Assembly: GCA_049273695.1 (NCBI GenBank) | Contig: JBASRE010000061.1 | Location: 62,001 to 126,000 of the forward strand | From: UBA11740 sp049273695 | GTDB taxonomy: Bacteria; Acidobacteriota; Blastocatellia; Pyrinomonadales; Pyrinomonadaceae | Length of the DNA stretch: 64,000 nucleotides | Reading direction: 5' to 3' | Shown: piece by piece, positions 6,648 to 18,573 of the stretch | Numbering within the stretch: the stretch's first letter is position 1 | How the letters are laid out: every line of letters begins with the position of its first letter | Notes under the pieces: model-generated | Database searches by the model: none | The model's input: the letters and a program-made list of their open reading frames with translations, nothing else | Told to the model about the DNA's origin: nothing | Translations under genes and position numbers: made by a program

Positions 6648-8254
6648 CCATTATCCGAAACGGTCACGCGAAACAGATCGTGGAATCCACCACAGAGCGT
6701 CAACAACTCAGGTTGAATGACAACCAGAGCAGGGCCGTTGAGGAGATCCTGACGAGTCTAGATCAAATTGTTGGCTTGCAGGGCGGTGCCGGTACTGGCA
6801 AGACCACGGCCCTGTCTGTCTTGAGAGAAGTCGCTGAGAAGGAAGGTTATGAAGTACGCGGCTTCGCGCCGACTTCGCGCGCCGCCCAGCAGCTTGCCGA
6901 AAGCGGCATTCAGACTGAGACAATTCAGAAGTTCCTACGCCGCCGAGAGGAAGCGCCACCAAACCACAGCCGCCTCTTCGTCCTGGATGAAAGCTCACTT
7001 GCTAGCACTCGACAACTTCACAAGTTCTTTCGTCAGCTCATCCCCACCGATAAAGTGTTGCTTGTCGGAGATGTAAGACAACACCAAGCGGTTGAAGCTG
7101 GTAGTCCATTCGAGCAATTTCAGATTAATGGGATGCGTACGGCGCTGCTGACGGAAATCGTTAGACAGCGCGATTCCGACCTTAAGCAGACCGTGGCGAC
7201 GCTATCTACCAGGCAAGTTCGGGAAGCCATCGATAACTTGAACGCTAGGGGCAAGGTTATTGAAATCACAGATCAGAACGACAGGTTGCAAGCTATTGCC
7301 AGCGCCTACTGCCAGAGTCCTAACAATACATTGATTATTTCTCCGGCTAACCGCGACCGCGTCTCAATCAATTCGTTAGTCCATCAGCAGCTACAACGCG
7401 ACGATAAAATCGGCAGAGATGATCACCATATCAGCGTGTTACTCAATCGCCAGGACATGACTGGCGTCGAACGCACTTTCGCGAGTTCATATGTTCCTGA
7501 CGAAGACGTTATTCGCTACAAGCGCGCGAGTAAGGTTTACGCGGTCAAAGTTGGTGACTATTCGCGCGTAATTGCTACGGACCACGCCAATAACACGATC
7601 ACAGTAAGAATGCAGGATGGCAGGGAGTTTACTTACAACCCGTCGCGGCTATCAGGAGTGACTGTGTACAAACAAGCAGTTCGTCAATTCTCAGAAGGCG
7701 ATCGGATTCAATTCCGCGCTCCTTTCGTGGAGAAGCGAATTGCTAATGGTGAACTTGCGACATTCACAAAAATCACTCTAAACGAATTCACCGCAAGACT
7801 GGACACCGGACGCGAAGTCAGTTTCCAGCCTGAGAGATACCGACACATAGATCACGGCTATGCCGTAACAAGCCATTCGTCTCAAGGTCAGACCATAGAT
7901 CGAGTGCTGATAAACGCAAACTCACGCGAATCCGAGCATCTGCTAAACGATCGCATGGGCTACGTTGCAATTTCTCGCGCGCGCCATGATGCCCTGATTT
8001 ACACGAACTCGGTTCAAGAATTGAGAGAGGCTCTCAGTCGTCGCGTGGACAAGGAGATGGCGATTGAAGCCATTAACAACAGCCGACTTTCCACCTTACA
8101 TCCTCACCCCGGAATTCTTCAAGATGTTGGTTTGCCTAATGAACACCACTCGCACGAAGCGTTCGAACACGGCACCCAACAATTCGATACAGCGGTACAA
8201 AATCTGCCCAATGAAGTCTCTCATGGAGAGGAGATCGGCATTGAGCTGCTTTAG
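6608..8254 (+). CDS. MobF/TrwC-type conjugative helicase domain, relaxase domain missing
   Basis: 548 residues of superfamily 1 helicase as found in the C-terminal two thirds of MobF relaxases (TrwC/TraI/TraA). Walker A is GLQGGAGTGKTT (about residues 56-67) and Walker B is LFVLDESSL. Motif III-like GDVRQHQAVEAGSPF, the VTSHSSQGQT motif and the final GYVAISRARHD motif are all present. The N-terminal TrwC relaxase domain, with its catalytic tyrosines and HUH motif, is absent: the ORF begins just before the helicase linker (YGQGQHPSIIRNGHA). It is thus an N-terminally truncated relaxase that could keep helicase activity but cannot nick oriT. The truncation point coincides with the overlapping opposite-strand gene. 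Confidence 0.8.
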   Translation: MVQTMLYGQGQHPSIIRNGHAKQIVESTTERQQLRLNDNQSRAVEEILTSLDQIVGLQGGAGTGKTTALSVLREVAEKEGYEVRGFAPTSRAAQQLAESGIQTETIQKFLRRREEAPPNHSRLFVLDESSLASTRQLHKFFRQLIPTDKVLLVGDVRQHQAVEAGSPFEQFQINGMRTALLTEIVRQRDSDLKQTVATLSTRQVREAIDNLNARGKVIEITDQNDRLQAIASAYCQSPNNTLIISPANRDRVSINSLVHQQLQRDDKIGRDDHHISVLLNRQDMTGVERTFASSYVPDEDVIRYKRASKVYAVKVGDYSRVIATDHANNTITVRMQDGREFTYNPSRLSGVTVYKQAVRQFSEGDRIQFRAPFVEKRIANGELATFTKITLNEFTARLDTGREVSFQPERYRHIDHGYAVTSHSSQGQTIDRVLINANSRESEHLLNDRMGYVAISRARHDALIYTNSVQELREALSRRVDKEMAIEAINNSRLSTLHPHPGILQDVGLPNEHHSHEAFEHGTQQFDTAVQNLPNEVSHGEEIGIELL

Positions 8255-8275
8255 TACAGTCCCAGGGGGTTAACA

Positions 8276-8548
8276 ATGAGTACACACTTCCATGCATCAT
8301 CACCAACACGCCAACCTCTTTTGAAAGTGAACGACGTTGCGCGTCTCTTAAACGTCAAACCGAGAACCATCTATGAGATGGTTGCCCAGCACCGCATTCC
8401 CTTTCGCAAACCGCCCGGTACAAACATTCTCTTGAGATTGAACGATTCAAGAGTAAGAGACTCGCAACTGAAACCAAGCATGAAACACAGCGAGCGCCAG
8501 CTTCGGTTAATCGAGAATTCGAACTACTTTCTCGAGTATTCACATTAG
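8276..8548 (+). CDS. Excisionase-type HTH protein, C-terminus altered by fusion
   Basis: Residues 15-55 (LLKVNDVARLLNVKPRTIYEMV... FRKPPGTNILLRLND) form an excisionase-family helix-turn-helix, as in small integrase partner proteins. After LLRLND the reading frame enters DNA that encodes an integrase in another frame, so the last 35 residues (SRVRDSQLKPS...) are unlike the family. A GGGGG stretch precedes the ATG. It would act as excision factor or regulator for the adjacent integrase. I infer that a deletion fused this gene onto the integrase core-binding region. Confidence 0.55.
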   Translation: MSTHFHASSPTRQPLLKVNDVARLLNVKPRTIYEMVAQHRIPFRKPPGTNILLRLNDSRVRDSQLKPSMKHSERQLRLIENSNYFLEYSH

Positions 8549-9207
8549 CGATCGCTGTAGGTAAAGCTGATAGTAATCCATGCGTTCGGGTGAAGAAATT
8601 CAAGCTCGACAATGAGCGGTATCGCTAACTCGATCCGTCCGAGGAGACCGCTCTCATGGAAACGCTTGTTGATAAACGAGCTCACCTTCATGCCATGGTG
8701 ATTGTCGCGTTGGGGTTAGGACTAAGAAAACGTGAACAGTTAAATCTGAGACGTGATCAAGTCGATTTCTTTCGCAACGTTGTGACCGCAAGCCGAACGA
8801 AAGGTAAGAAGAACCGGGAAATACCTATGGACGTCTTGGATGAAAGAGTAAAGCCGATTCTCATGAGGCTCTGCGCGAATAAGAAGGCGGATGAGTATGT
8901 GTTCGTAAATCCAGACACGGGAAAACCCTACACGGACATCAAGCGATCGTTTGCAACCGCTTGTCGGAAGGCCGAAGTCCGCGATCTTGAGTGGCATGAT
9001 CTGAGAGCCACATTTTGTACTCGACTCGCATTAGCCGGTTACGACGCTTTCACCATCAAGACCATCATGGGACACCGGGATATGAAGACCACGGAACGAT
9101 ACATTCGCGCCGTGCACCTAACCAAGCAAGTGGGCTTTGTCCAAGCTGTCCACAAATTGGCCACAAATGAAATACGGCCGCCAGTGCTGGCAGCCGTATG
9201 TAATTGA
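8434..9207 (+). pseudogene. Tyrosine recombinase (integrase), interrupted by an in-frame stop
   Basis: From 8434 one frame reads as an integrase core-binding domain (IERFKSKRLATETKHE... PASVNREFELLSRVFTLAI ... NPCVRVKKFKLDNERYR). It hits TAA at 8626-8628 and continues in the same frame as a complete catalytic domain from 8629 to 9207. That domain carries all catalytic residues: R in LGLRKREQL, K in TKGKKNREIP, H and R in WHDLRATFC, H in MGHRDMKTT and Y in TERYIR. An ATG at 8656 could restart translation but would give only the catalytic domain. The first part of the N-terminal domain is also missing. It ends 7 bp from the tRNA-Pro 3' end, the usual position for a tRNA-targeting integrase. Confidence 0.8.
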
Positions 9208-9213
9208 TTTAAA

Positions 9214-9290
<77 letters not shown>

Positions 9291-9330
9291 ACAAAAACTA
9301 AATGGATTCTATGTGACGCGCAGTAGCAGG

Positions 9331-10023
9331 TCAAACCTCTGCTTTATTTTCACGCGCGGCCTTCTCCCGTCTATTTTTCAAATATTCGATCACTGGAGGC
9401 ACCAACGACAGCGCCACGACTATGATGACGACCCATTCGATGTGCTCATCCAAATCAATTCCAAATTTCGCTTTCAGCAGGTTGCCGAGGAAGTAACCTG
9501 CCAGAATCATGCTGAAAACCCAGAGGAAACCGCCCACCACGTTGTAGACAACAAAATTCCGGTAAGGCATTTTTGCCGCGCCGGCGACGATGGGCGCGAA
9601 GGTCCGCACAATCGGTATAAAACGCGCGATGATGATCGTCTTGCCGCCGTACTTCTCGTAAAACGACTGCGCCTTCAACAGGTGACTGGGTCGAAACAGC
9701 AGAGACTTCTCTCGTTTAAAGATGCGCGGCCCCAAACGGGAGCCGGTGTAATATCCCACGCCGTCGCCCACGACCGCGGCCACAAACAAAGTTAACAGCA
9801 ACGCCGCCAGATTGAGCTTGCCGGTCGCGGCGAACAGTCCGGCGACCACCAATAACGAGTCACCCGGCAGAAAGAAACCGACCGCCAAACCTGTTTCTGC
9901 AAACACGATGAAGATCAGACCGAGGTAGACGAAAATCCCACCCTTCACCAGCAACGTCTCGATAATTATCTTCGGATTAAGAAGATCTTTCAGGTAGTGG
10001 AACAGTTCGATTAGCGAATCCAT
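9331..10023 (-). CDS. DedA-family membrane protein
   Basis: 230 residues with several membrane segments. It carries both DedA/VTT signatures: E43 with GFFLPGDSLL (residues 49-58) and ARFIPIVRTFAPIVAG (about 133-148). DedA proteins act in the inner membrane in lipid-carrier and phospholipid translocation and in envelope homeostasis. The C-terminus is a short charged cytoplasmic tail (KNRREKAARENKAEV). It lies 16 bp downstream of pcm on the same strand, so it may be the last gene of a surE-pcm-dedA operon. Confidence 0.92.
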   Translation of the reverse strand: MDSLIELFHYLKDLLNPKIIIETLLVKGGIFVYLGLIFIVFAETGLAVGFFLPGDSLLVVAGLFAATGKLNLAALLLTLFVAAVVGDGVGYYTGSRLGPRIFKREKSLLFRPSHLLKAQSFYEKYGGKTIIIARFIPIVRTFAPIVAGAAKMPYRNFVVYNVVGGFLWVFSMILAGYFLGNLLKAKFGIDLDEHIEWVVIIVVALSLVPPVIEYLKNRREKAARENKAEV

Positions 10024-10039
10024 TGTTTAGATCTGACTA

Positions 10040-10717
10040 CTAAGTTGACCAACCATGCTGGCCGATTAACGGCACAAACTGACAAGCGCCGTGCTCTTCA
10101 GTTTTCTGTGACGTCTCGGTCTTAATCACGCGCACAAGCTTCTGCGACTCGCGCGTCTCCCCGATGGGAATCACCAGACGGCCTCCGATTTGTAGTTGTG
10201 ACACGAGGGGATCAGGAACGACCGGTCCGCCCGCGGCCACCAGAATTGCATCGTAGGGGCCATGCGCCTTCCATCCCAGCGTTCCGTCGAAAGCTTTGAC
10301 CGTCGCGTTGTAAATCCCCAGCTCACGGAGGCGAGCATGGGCCTGGCGGGCCAGTTCGCCGATGCGCTCAATCGCAAAGACTTGCGAAGCAAAATGCGCC
10401 AGCACCGCTGTCTGATAGCCTGAGCCGGCGCCAATCTCGAGCACGCGACTCTTCTTGTCGAGTTCCAACAGTTCAGTCATGCGCGCGACGATGTAGGGCT
10501 GCGAAATCGTCTGATTAAAATCGATCGGCAAAGCATGATCGCCGTACGCCGTTCCCTGCAGAGCCTGCGACACGAAGAAGTGTCGCGGCACAGTTAACAT
10601 CGCGTTGAGCACCTTCTGATCTTTGATGCCGTAATGATCGCGCAGACGTTCGACCATGCGCTCGCGCGGGATGCGGTACTCGGCTTTGAGCGTTGCTGCT
10701 TGTGAAGAGAAACTCAA
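10040..10717 (-). CDS. pcm: Protein-L-isoaspartate O-methyltransferase
   Basis: 225 residues. It repairs isoaspartyl residues in aged proteins using S-adenosylmethionine. The SAM-binding motif is VLEIGAGSGYQTAVLA (about 92-107). The family-specific segment PRHFFVSQALQGTAYGDHALPI (about 44-65) and the ISQPYIVA motif are present. The assigned start is TTG at 10715-10717 (MSFSSQ...), 18 bp after the surE stop; ATG at residue 21 is an alternative and would shorten only the N-terminal helix. The surE-pcm pairing is a widespread arrangement of stress-survival genes. Confidence 0.93.
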   Translation of the reverse strand: MSFSSQAATLKAEYRIPRERMVERLRDHYGIKDQKVLNAMLTVPRHFFVSQALQGTAYGDHALPIDFNQTISQPYIVARMTELLELDKKSRVLEIGAGSGYQTAVLAHFASQVFAIERIGELARQAHARLRELGIYNATVKAFDGTLGWKAHGPYDAILVAAGGPVVPDPLVSQLQIGGRLVIPIGETRESQKLVRVIKTETSQKTEEHGACQFVPLIGQHGWST

Positions 10718-10735
10718 ATTGTTAGGCCGCGCGTC

Positions 10736-11503
10736 TTAACTTTGTAGCACTTCCACTGAGGCCAGGTAGCTCCAGGAATCCAGGGACGACAAGAGGGCGT
10801 GGTCAGTCATGTCGCTCTTCAAAGGAGTGATTGAAACGTAACCTTCCTCGATTGCTCGATAGTCGGTGCCGCCTTCAGCGTTCGAGCGGAAATACTGCTC
10901 GCCAATCCAAAAGTAAGGCTTGCCACGCGGATCGATGTGTTCCGTGATCACTGGACGTGCGTTCTTGATGCCCTGTCGCGTGACCCGCACGCCTTTGATC
11001 TCGCCCTGCGGCACGTTCATGTTCAGCAGCGTGCCCTCCGGCAAACCTTCACTCAGAATTTTCCTGGTGGCGAGCACCGCAAAGCGCGCCGCTTCTGCGA
11101 AATCAAAGTTCTCACGCGCCACCAGACTCACGGCCAGCCCCGGGACGCCGAGGATCGTCGCTTCCAACGCGCCGGCCACCGTTCCCGAATAGGTCGCGTC
11201 GTCGCCCAGATTGCCGCCATGGTTGATGCCTGAGACGCAAACGTGCGGGTGTTCGTCCTCTCCGAGAATCTTGTGGAGCGCAAGAGTCACACAATCAGTC
11301 GGTGTGCCATCTACGGTCCAGTGGCGACTGTCGACCTGGCGAATCCGTAGCGGCCGCGCGAGCGTGAGACTGTGCGATGCGCCGCTCATTTCAGACGCAG
11401 GCGCAACCACGTACACGTCACCCAATTCGCGCAGTGCCCGCTCCAAGGTGCCCAGACCGTCGGAGTGGATGCCGTCGTCGTTTGTTATCAGAATACGCGT
11501 CAT
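10736..11503 (-). CDS. surE: 5'/3'-nucleotidase SurE
   Basis: 255 residues. It hydrolyses nucleoside 5'- and 3'-monophosphates with a divalent metal. The start MTRILITNDDGIHSDGL contains the metal-binding NDDG motif (8-11). The ASHSLT segment (about 42-48) and SGINHGGNLG (about 92-101) complete the active site. Length and motif order are normal. It is the first gene of the surE-pcm-dedA set on the minus strand. Confidence 0.95.
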   Translation of the reverse strand: MTRILITNDDGIHSDGLGTLERALRELGDVYVVAPASEMSGASHSLTLARPLRIRQVDSRHWTVDGTPTDCVTLALHKILGEDEHPHVCVSGINHGGNLGDDATYSGTVAGALEATILGVPGLAVSLVARENFDFAEAARFAVLATRKILSEGLPEGTLLNMNVPQGEIKGVRVTRQGIKNARPVITEHIDPRGKPYFWIGEQYFRSNAEGGTDYRAIEEGYVSITPLKSDMTDHALLSSLDSWSYLASVEVLQS

Positions 11504-11634
11504 TCAGTTTGCCGCTCAATTTTATACCAGGTTCGTTCAAGCAGACTGCCGCGCAACGTTTTATCAACGTGCACGGCCAGTCTCAGTTTTGCTTGGATCG
11601 ATCTGGTGAGTCGCGGTTAATTGGCCGATTGATC

Positions 11635-11841
11635 TCAACTAGTCGGACGGGGCCGCGGACGTGCTTTCTTCTTGTTACGTTTGCGAGCCAAAGCCGATTT
11701 GAGCTTCGCCTTTTGTCCGGGCGGCATAAAGAAAGCATGCTTCTTCGCGTCTTTGATGATCTCTTCGGTCATCACTTTGCGCTTGAAGCGGCGGAGCGCG
11801 CTTTCGATTGACTCGCCGGGATTGACGTTCACTACTGCCAT
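11635..11841 (-). CDS. rpsU: 30S ribosomal protein S21
   Basis: 68 residues. The core, PGESIESALRRFKRKV followed by a basic helical region (KKHAFFMPPGQKAKLKSALARKR), is characteristic of bS21. The C-terminus is very basic (RNKKKARPRPRP). S21 takes part in mRNA recognition in the small subunit. It stands alone between surE and the radical SAM gene. Confidence 0.92.
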   Translation of the reverse strand: MAVVNVNPGESIESALRRFKRKVMTEEIIKDAKKHAFFMPPGQKAKLKSALARKRNKKKARPRPRPTS

Positions 11842-11922
11842 CTAGTCATCACTTCCTTCGACTGTTCAGTTTCCGACCTGCTATTTAACACGCTGAGATT
11901 GAGTCGGGTCAAGCGGACATGA

Positions 11923-11958
11923 GAAGCCCCGCGAGCTTTAGTTCACCCGCGGGGCTTC
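11923..11958. terminator. GC-rich hairpin downstream of the radical SAM gene
   Basis: An 11-bp perfect stem (GAAGCCCCGCG/CGCGGGGCTTC) with a 14-nt loop lies 18 bp after the radical SAM stop codon. There is no clear U-tract on either strand. It is placed like a terminator or mRNA-stabilising hairpin. Confidence 0.45.
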
Positions 11959-11976
11959 GAAGCCATTGAGCAACGT

Positions 11977-14016
<2,040 letters not shown>

Positions 14017-14502
14017 CTAAATCGAATCTCCGTTAGGGGTGTGTACACGAATACCAGTGAAACCAGCGGCAACCGCCGTGCCTTGCGTGCAGAATGACTT
14101 AACTTATTGTTAACACTTATGTTACCACCTGCGACTACGCTCTCGGATGATTCCAGCTGCTGTGTCATGCATTCCATAATCGCCCAAACGTGTCAGCAGG
14201 TCACGGGTGAGCTGGTCAATGTCCTCTGTCTCCATTTCCGTTCGCCGCGCGTTCGCCGAATTAAGCGCTTAATCGCCCTTACCTGATGTAAACGTTGAAG
14301 TTACGTTGCTAACTTGTTGCAGTAAAATGGTATTGCGCCTCTGTAAAACCGCTGTTACATTCAACCCCACTTGCGCTAAAGCATTGAGTCGCAAGGGATT
14401 GGCGGGCAAAAGTACCACTGGATGTTGCGGCCGCCTCAGTTATAAACGCTGTATATAGTGCAAAACTAGAGTTTTTCAGTCCACAGCGGGAGTCGGTAAT
14501 CA
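14017..14502. other. Intergenic region between divergent transcription units
   Basis: About 490 bp hold the promoters of the radical SAM gene (minus) and of the genes starting at 14503 (plus). A GTTAAC-containing imperfect palindrome (TTATTGTTAACACTTATGTTA, 14104-14123) lies about 90 bp upstream of the radical SAM start. An AT-rich stretch with TATAAA and TATATAG at about 14440-14458 could hold the promoter of the rightward genes. A 37-codon ORF is listed separately. Confidence 0.4.
14122..14235 (-). CDS. Possible 37-residue peptide
   Basis: A short ORF (METEDIDQLTRDLLTRLGDYGMHDTAAGIIRERSRRW) with protein-like, helix-forming composition. No ribosome binding site stands out and no family is recognised. 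It may be a degraded gene remnant or chance. Confidence 0.2.
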   Translation of the reverse strand: METEDIDQLTRDLLTRLGDYGMHDTAAGIIRERSRRW

Positions 14503-14706
14503 ATGAATACGCACCCTATGAGTCCCTCAACCGGAAAACTGGTGTCTCGATCCAGAGTGACTGTGAGACGAAAAATGGCTTCGTTGCGAGTCTGCACTCA
14601 GCGTCGACAGTTTCGACCCGGCCCAACGGCCAGAGTCTTGACGTCGATCGCAGACGGACGATCGGCAACGGAGCAAAACCTGACGCATACAAAGGTAAAA
14701 CCCTAG
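14503..14706 (+). CDS. Small basic protein of unknown function
   Basis: 67 residues, strongly basic (rich in Arg, Ser, Thr), with no recognised domain. CGGGAG lies 11-16 bases before the ATG. It ends 23 bp before the FtsL/DivIC-like gene on the same strand, so it could be its operon partner or only leader sequence. Low-complexity composition makes it uncertain as a real gene. Confidence 0.3.
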   Translation: MNTHPMSPSTGKLVSRSRVTVRRKMASLRVCTQRRQFRPGPTARVLTSIADGRSATEQNLTHTKVKP

Positions 14707-14729
14707 ACCGACGTAATCGGAGGTGTCAT

Positions 14730-15176
14730 TTGAACCACCCTGCAAATTCTTCCTGGCTTAACAGCCGATACTTAATGTCTCGCACCGCGGCGTCGCAACT
14801 TGCGGTTGGGTCGTTCCCCCAACACTCGCGGACAGTTGAACGTGCGTTAGCGAATTCGGTCAGGCTGCTTCCCTCGTGGATTTACCTGGCAATGATCATT
14901 ATCGCTACTGCGGCGATTTGCGTAACCGTGAACTTCCGGGGACACACGCAGCTGAACGCCGCCGAAAGACAGTTTCATCAAATGGAAACGGAGATCGCGA
15001 CTCTCAGTCGCGTCAACACCTTACTTCAAACAGAAGTTCGTCGAATCACAACGGAACCTGCAACAATCGAATCGGCGGCGAGAGCGCGTCTTGGTATGGT
15101 TCGGCCCACAGATGTTGTAGTTCCGCTTCAATCTCGATCAGCTACAAATCTAGCGAGTATTTCCTTCGTCCGCTAA
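14730..15176 (+). CDS. FtsL/DivIC-like septum formation initiator protein
   Basis: 148 residues. A cytoplasmic N-terminal region of about 50 residues is followed by one transmembrane helix (WIYLAMIIIATAAICVTV, about 49-66), a coiled coil (about 72-110) and the family-typical end 'ARARLGMVRPTDVVVPL' (about 118-134). Such bitopic proteins join the FtsQ-FtsL-FtsB divisome complex at the septum. The start is TTG at 14730, supported by GGAGGTG seven bases upstream. It is isolated from other division genes here. Confidence 0.7.
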   Translation: MNHPANSSWLNSRYLMSRTAASQLAVGSFPQHSRTVERALANSVRLLPSWIYLAMIIIATAAICVTVNFRGHTQLNAAERQFHQMETEIATLSRVNTLLQTEVRRITTEPATIESAARARLGMVRPTDVVVPLQSRSATNLASISFVR

Positions 15177-15230
15177 CAGCACCTGCTTTACCCTGCTGCT
15201 CTGTCCACGAAGTCGGGTCCCTCCAGAATC

Positions 15231-15259
15231 GCGCGGCTGTAGCCTTATCACAGCCGCGC
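15231..15259. terminator. Strong hairpin after the FtsL/DivIC-like gene
   Basis: A perfect 10-bp stem (GCGCGGCTGT/ACAGCCGCGC) with a 9-nt loop lies 55 bp after the stop codon. The following bases are only weakly T-rich, so termination may be partly factor-dependent. Confidence 0.55.
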
Positions 15260-15348
15260 ATCCTTCTTTGCGCAACTGCGTCCTGTTTGACACCCTAAAA
15301 CCGTTTCAATAACATCAGATTTCAATCGGCAACTGCTAATCTCTTCAA

Positions 15349-16995
<1,647 letters not shown>

Positions 16996-17020
16996 CGCGA
17001 CTCCCTTTTCACCGAACAAA

Positions 17021-17431
17021 ATGGCTCAAGCAGAACGAAAGATTCGCGTGCTCGTCGCAAAGCCAGGTCTTGATGGTCATGACCGTGGTGCGAAAGTTAT
17101 CGCGCGCGCGCTGCGTGATGCTGGCATGGAAGTCATTTATACGGGCCTCCGCCAGACTCCTGAAATGATTGCTGCTGCGGCTCTACAGGAAGATGTTGAT
17201 GCGGTCGGGGTCTCGATTCTTAGCGGCGCTCACAACACGCTTTGTCCGCGCATCGTCTCGCTGCTCCGCGAACAGGGAATGAACGACACCCTCGTTGTTC
17301 TGGGGGGCATCGTCCCGCAGGAAGATATTCCGAAGCTGAAGGAACAGGGAGTTGCCGAGATTTTTTTGCCGGGTACTTCAACCCAGGACATCGCGAAGTT
17401 CATCCGCGAGAATGTTCGGCCGCGCGAGTGA
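17021..17431 (+). CDS. Acyl-CoA mutase, small B12-binding subunit
   Basis: 136 residues. The cobalamin-binding motif DGHDRGAKV (D18, H20, G23) supplies the lower axial histidine; SILSGAHNT (about 66-74) and VVLGGIVP (about 90-97) complete the B12 fold. The start was set at ATG 17021 because the family begins there (MAQAERKIRVLVAKPGLDGHD); an upstream in-frame extension overlaps the mutase gene and is not protein-like. It lies 25 bp after the large subunit and forms the holoenzyme with it. Confidence 0.93.
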   Translation: MAQAERKIRVLVAKPGLDGHDRGAKVIARALRDAGMEVIYTGLRQTPEMIAAAALQEDVDAVGVSILSGAHNTLCPRIVSLLREQGMNDTLVVLGGIVPQEDIPKLKEQGVAEIFLPGTSTQDIAKFIRENVRPRE

Positions 17432-17434
17432 GAA

Positions 17435-18199
17435 TTATTTTTTGAGGAAACGTGCAACTCCCGCACGACAGTCGTTCGTCATCCGCGCCGTAGCATTGAT
17501 GTCCACGCCCGCCGCCAACGCTTCAGGAAAAGACAAACCATCAGTTGAGTAGAACAGCTTTTTCGATAAGCTGAGCGCGGAACGACTCGTCTTTGCAAAA
17601 CCCTGGGCGAACGACTCGACTTCTGAATCGAATTTGTCCGACTCGAACACATGATTCACTAAGCCGAATTGCGCCGCCTCGCCGGCTGAGATCTCAACGC
17701 CCGTCGTAATCAATTCGAAGGCTTTCTTCTCCGAGGCACTGCGCCGCAGAATCGCCATCACCATCGCCGGCACAAAACCGATTTTCACCTCGGGAAAGCC
17801 AAAGCGCGCCTCGCGTTCAGCGAGAACGATGTCGCACGCCAGCGCCAGCCCGCTGCCACCCGCCAACGCGCGCCCGCGCACGGCAGCGATGACGGGCACA
17901 TCAAGTTCGCGAATCAACCGAAACAAATCCGCGAGCGACTGCGCATCTTCCAGGTTTTCGGCGACGGAAGCCCCGGCGATTTTCTGAAGGGCTGACAGGT
18001 CCGCCCCGGCACAGAAATCAGAACCAGCGCCACGCAACACGATGCAACGAGTGGCCTCATCGGCATTCGCGCTTCGCAACGCCGCTTTCAGTCCAGTGAC
18101 GATTTCCTCGTTCAGCGCGTTCCGCTTTTCGGGACGGTTCATCGTCACGTACGCCACGCCCTCGCGCGTCTCAAACAATACTGTTTCGGCTTCTGCCAT
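17435..18199 (-). CDS. Enoyl-CoA hydratase/isomerase family protein
   Basis: 254 residues, crotonase fold. The oxyanion-hole segments are GAGSDFCAGADLSAL (about 55-69) and VRGRALAGGSGLALACD (about 106-122), followed by a glutamate-containing FGFPEVKIGFVPA. In context with an AtuA pair and a carboxyltransferase it may act like methylglutaconyl-CoA hydratase (LiuC/AtuE) in leucine or isoprenoid breakdown; that specificity is inferred. It converges with the B12 subunit gene with only 3 bp between stops, and lies 8 bp after the preceding gene. Confidence 0.88.
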   Translation of the reverse strand: MAEAETVLFETREGVAYVTMNRPEKRNALNEEIVTGLKAALRSANADEATRCIVLRGAGSDFCAGADLSALQKIAGASVAENLEDAQSLADLFRLIRELDVPVIAAVRGRALAGGSGLALACDIVLAEREARFGFPEVKIGFVPAMVMAILRRSASEKKAFELITTGVEISAGEAAQFGLVNHVFESDKFDSEVESFAQGFAKTSRSALSLSKKLFYSTDGLSFPEALAAGVDINATARMTNDCRAGVARFLKK

Positions 18200-18207
18200 T
18201 TGAAGAA

Positions 18208-18552
18208 TTAAGTGAGGCCCAAGCGAGATGCTTCGTCATCCGCGACTTCAATTTCCATGCGCAGAAGCGCAGTGGAAAAGGTCTTGCCCTGTGCGTCGGT
18301 CATCAGCGATAGCGTGCCCCCGCCGCCGAGACTCTCATGCAGGAGAAAATTGAGCGCGCCGAGGTTTGGCAACTCGAACCGTTCCACCTCGCCTTTGCAA
18401 ATTCCGCCGAAGTGTTCTTTTACGCGAGCCGCGGTCACTTCGCGTGCGAGCAGCGGATACATCTCTTCACGCAAAGCGATCAACCCGACATTGGCAGTAT
18501 CGCCTTTATCGCCCGAACGCGCGTGCGCAAGTTGCGTCAAGTTCACTTTCAA
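18208..18552 (-). CDS. AtuA-type C-terminal (ferredoxin-fold) domain protein
   Basis: 114 residues. The start, LTQLAHARSGDKGDTANVGL, is the hallmark of the small domain found at the C-terminus of AtuA (DUF1446) proteins or as a separate partner. Here it is a separate gene 21 bp downstream of the large AtuA gene. AtuA is needed for acyclic terpene utilisation in Pseudomonas; its biochemical role is not settled. A conserved RSGDKGDTAN loop (about 12-21) is likely a ligand site. Confidence 0.85.
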   Translation of the reverse strand: MKVNLTQLAHARSGDKGDTANVGLIALREEMYPLLAREVTAARVKEHFGGICKGEVERFELPNLGALNFLLHESLGGGGTLSLMTDAQGKTFSTALLRMEIEVADDEASRLGLT

Positions 18553-18573
18553 AGTTTGGTCTTCTTCTTGGTC

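Noticed and set aside
8656..9207. Integrase as an intact 183-residue gene starting at ATG 8656
   Set aside because: The same frame continues upstream with clear core-binding-domain sequence through a TAA, so it is better described as an interrupted integrase.
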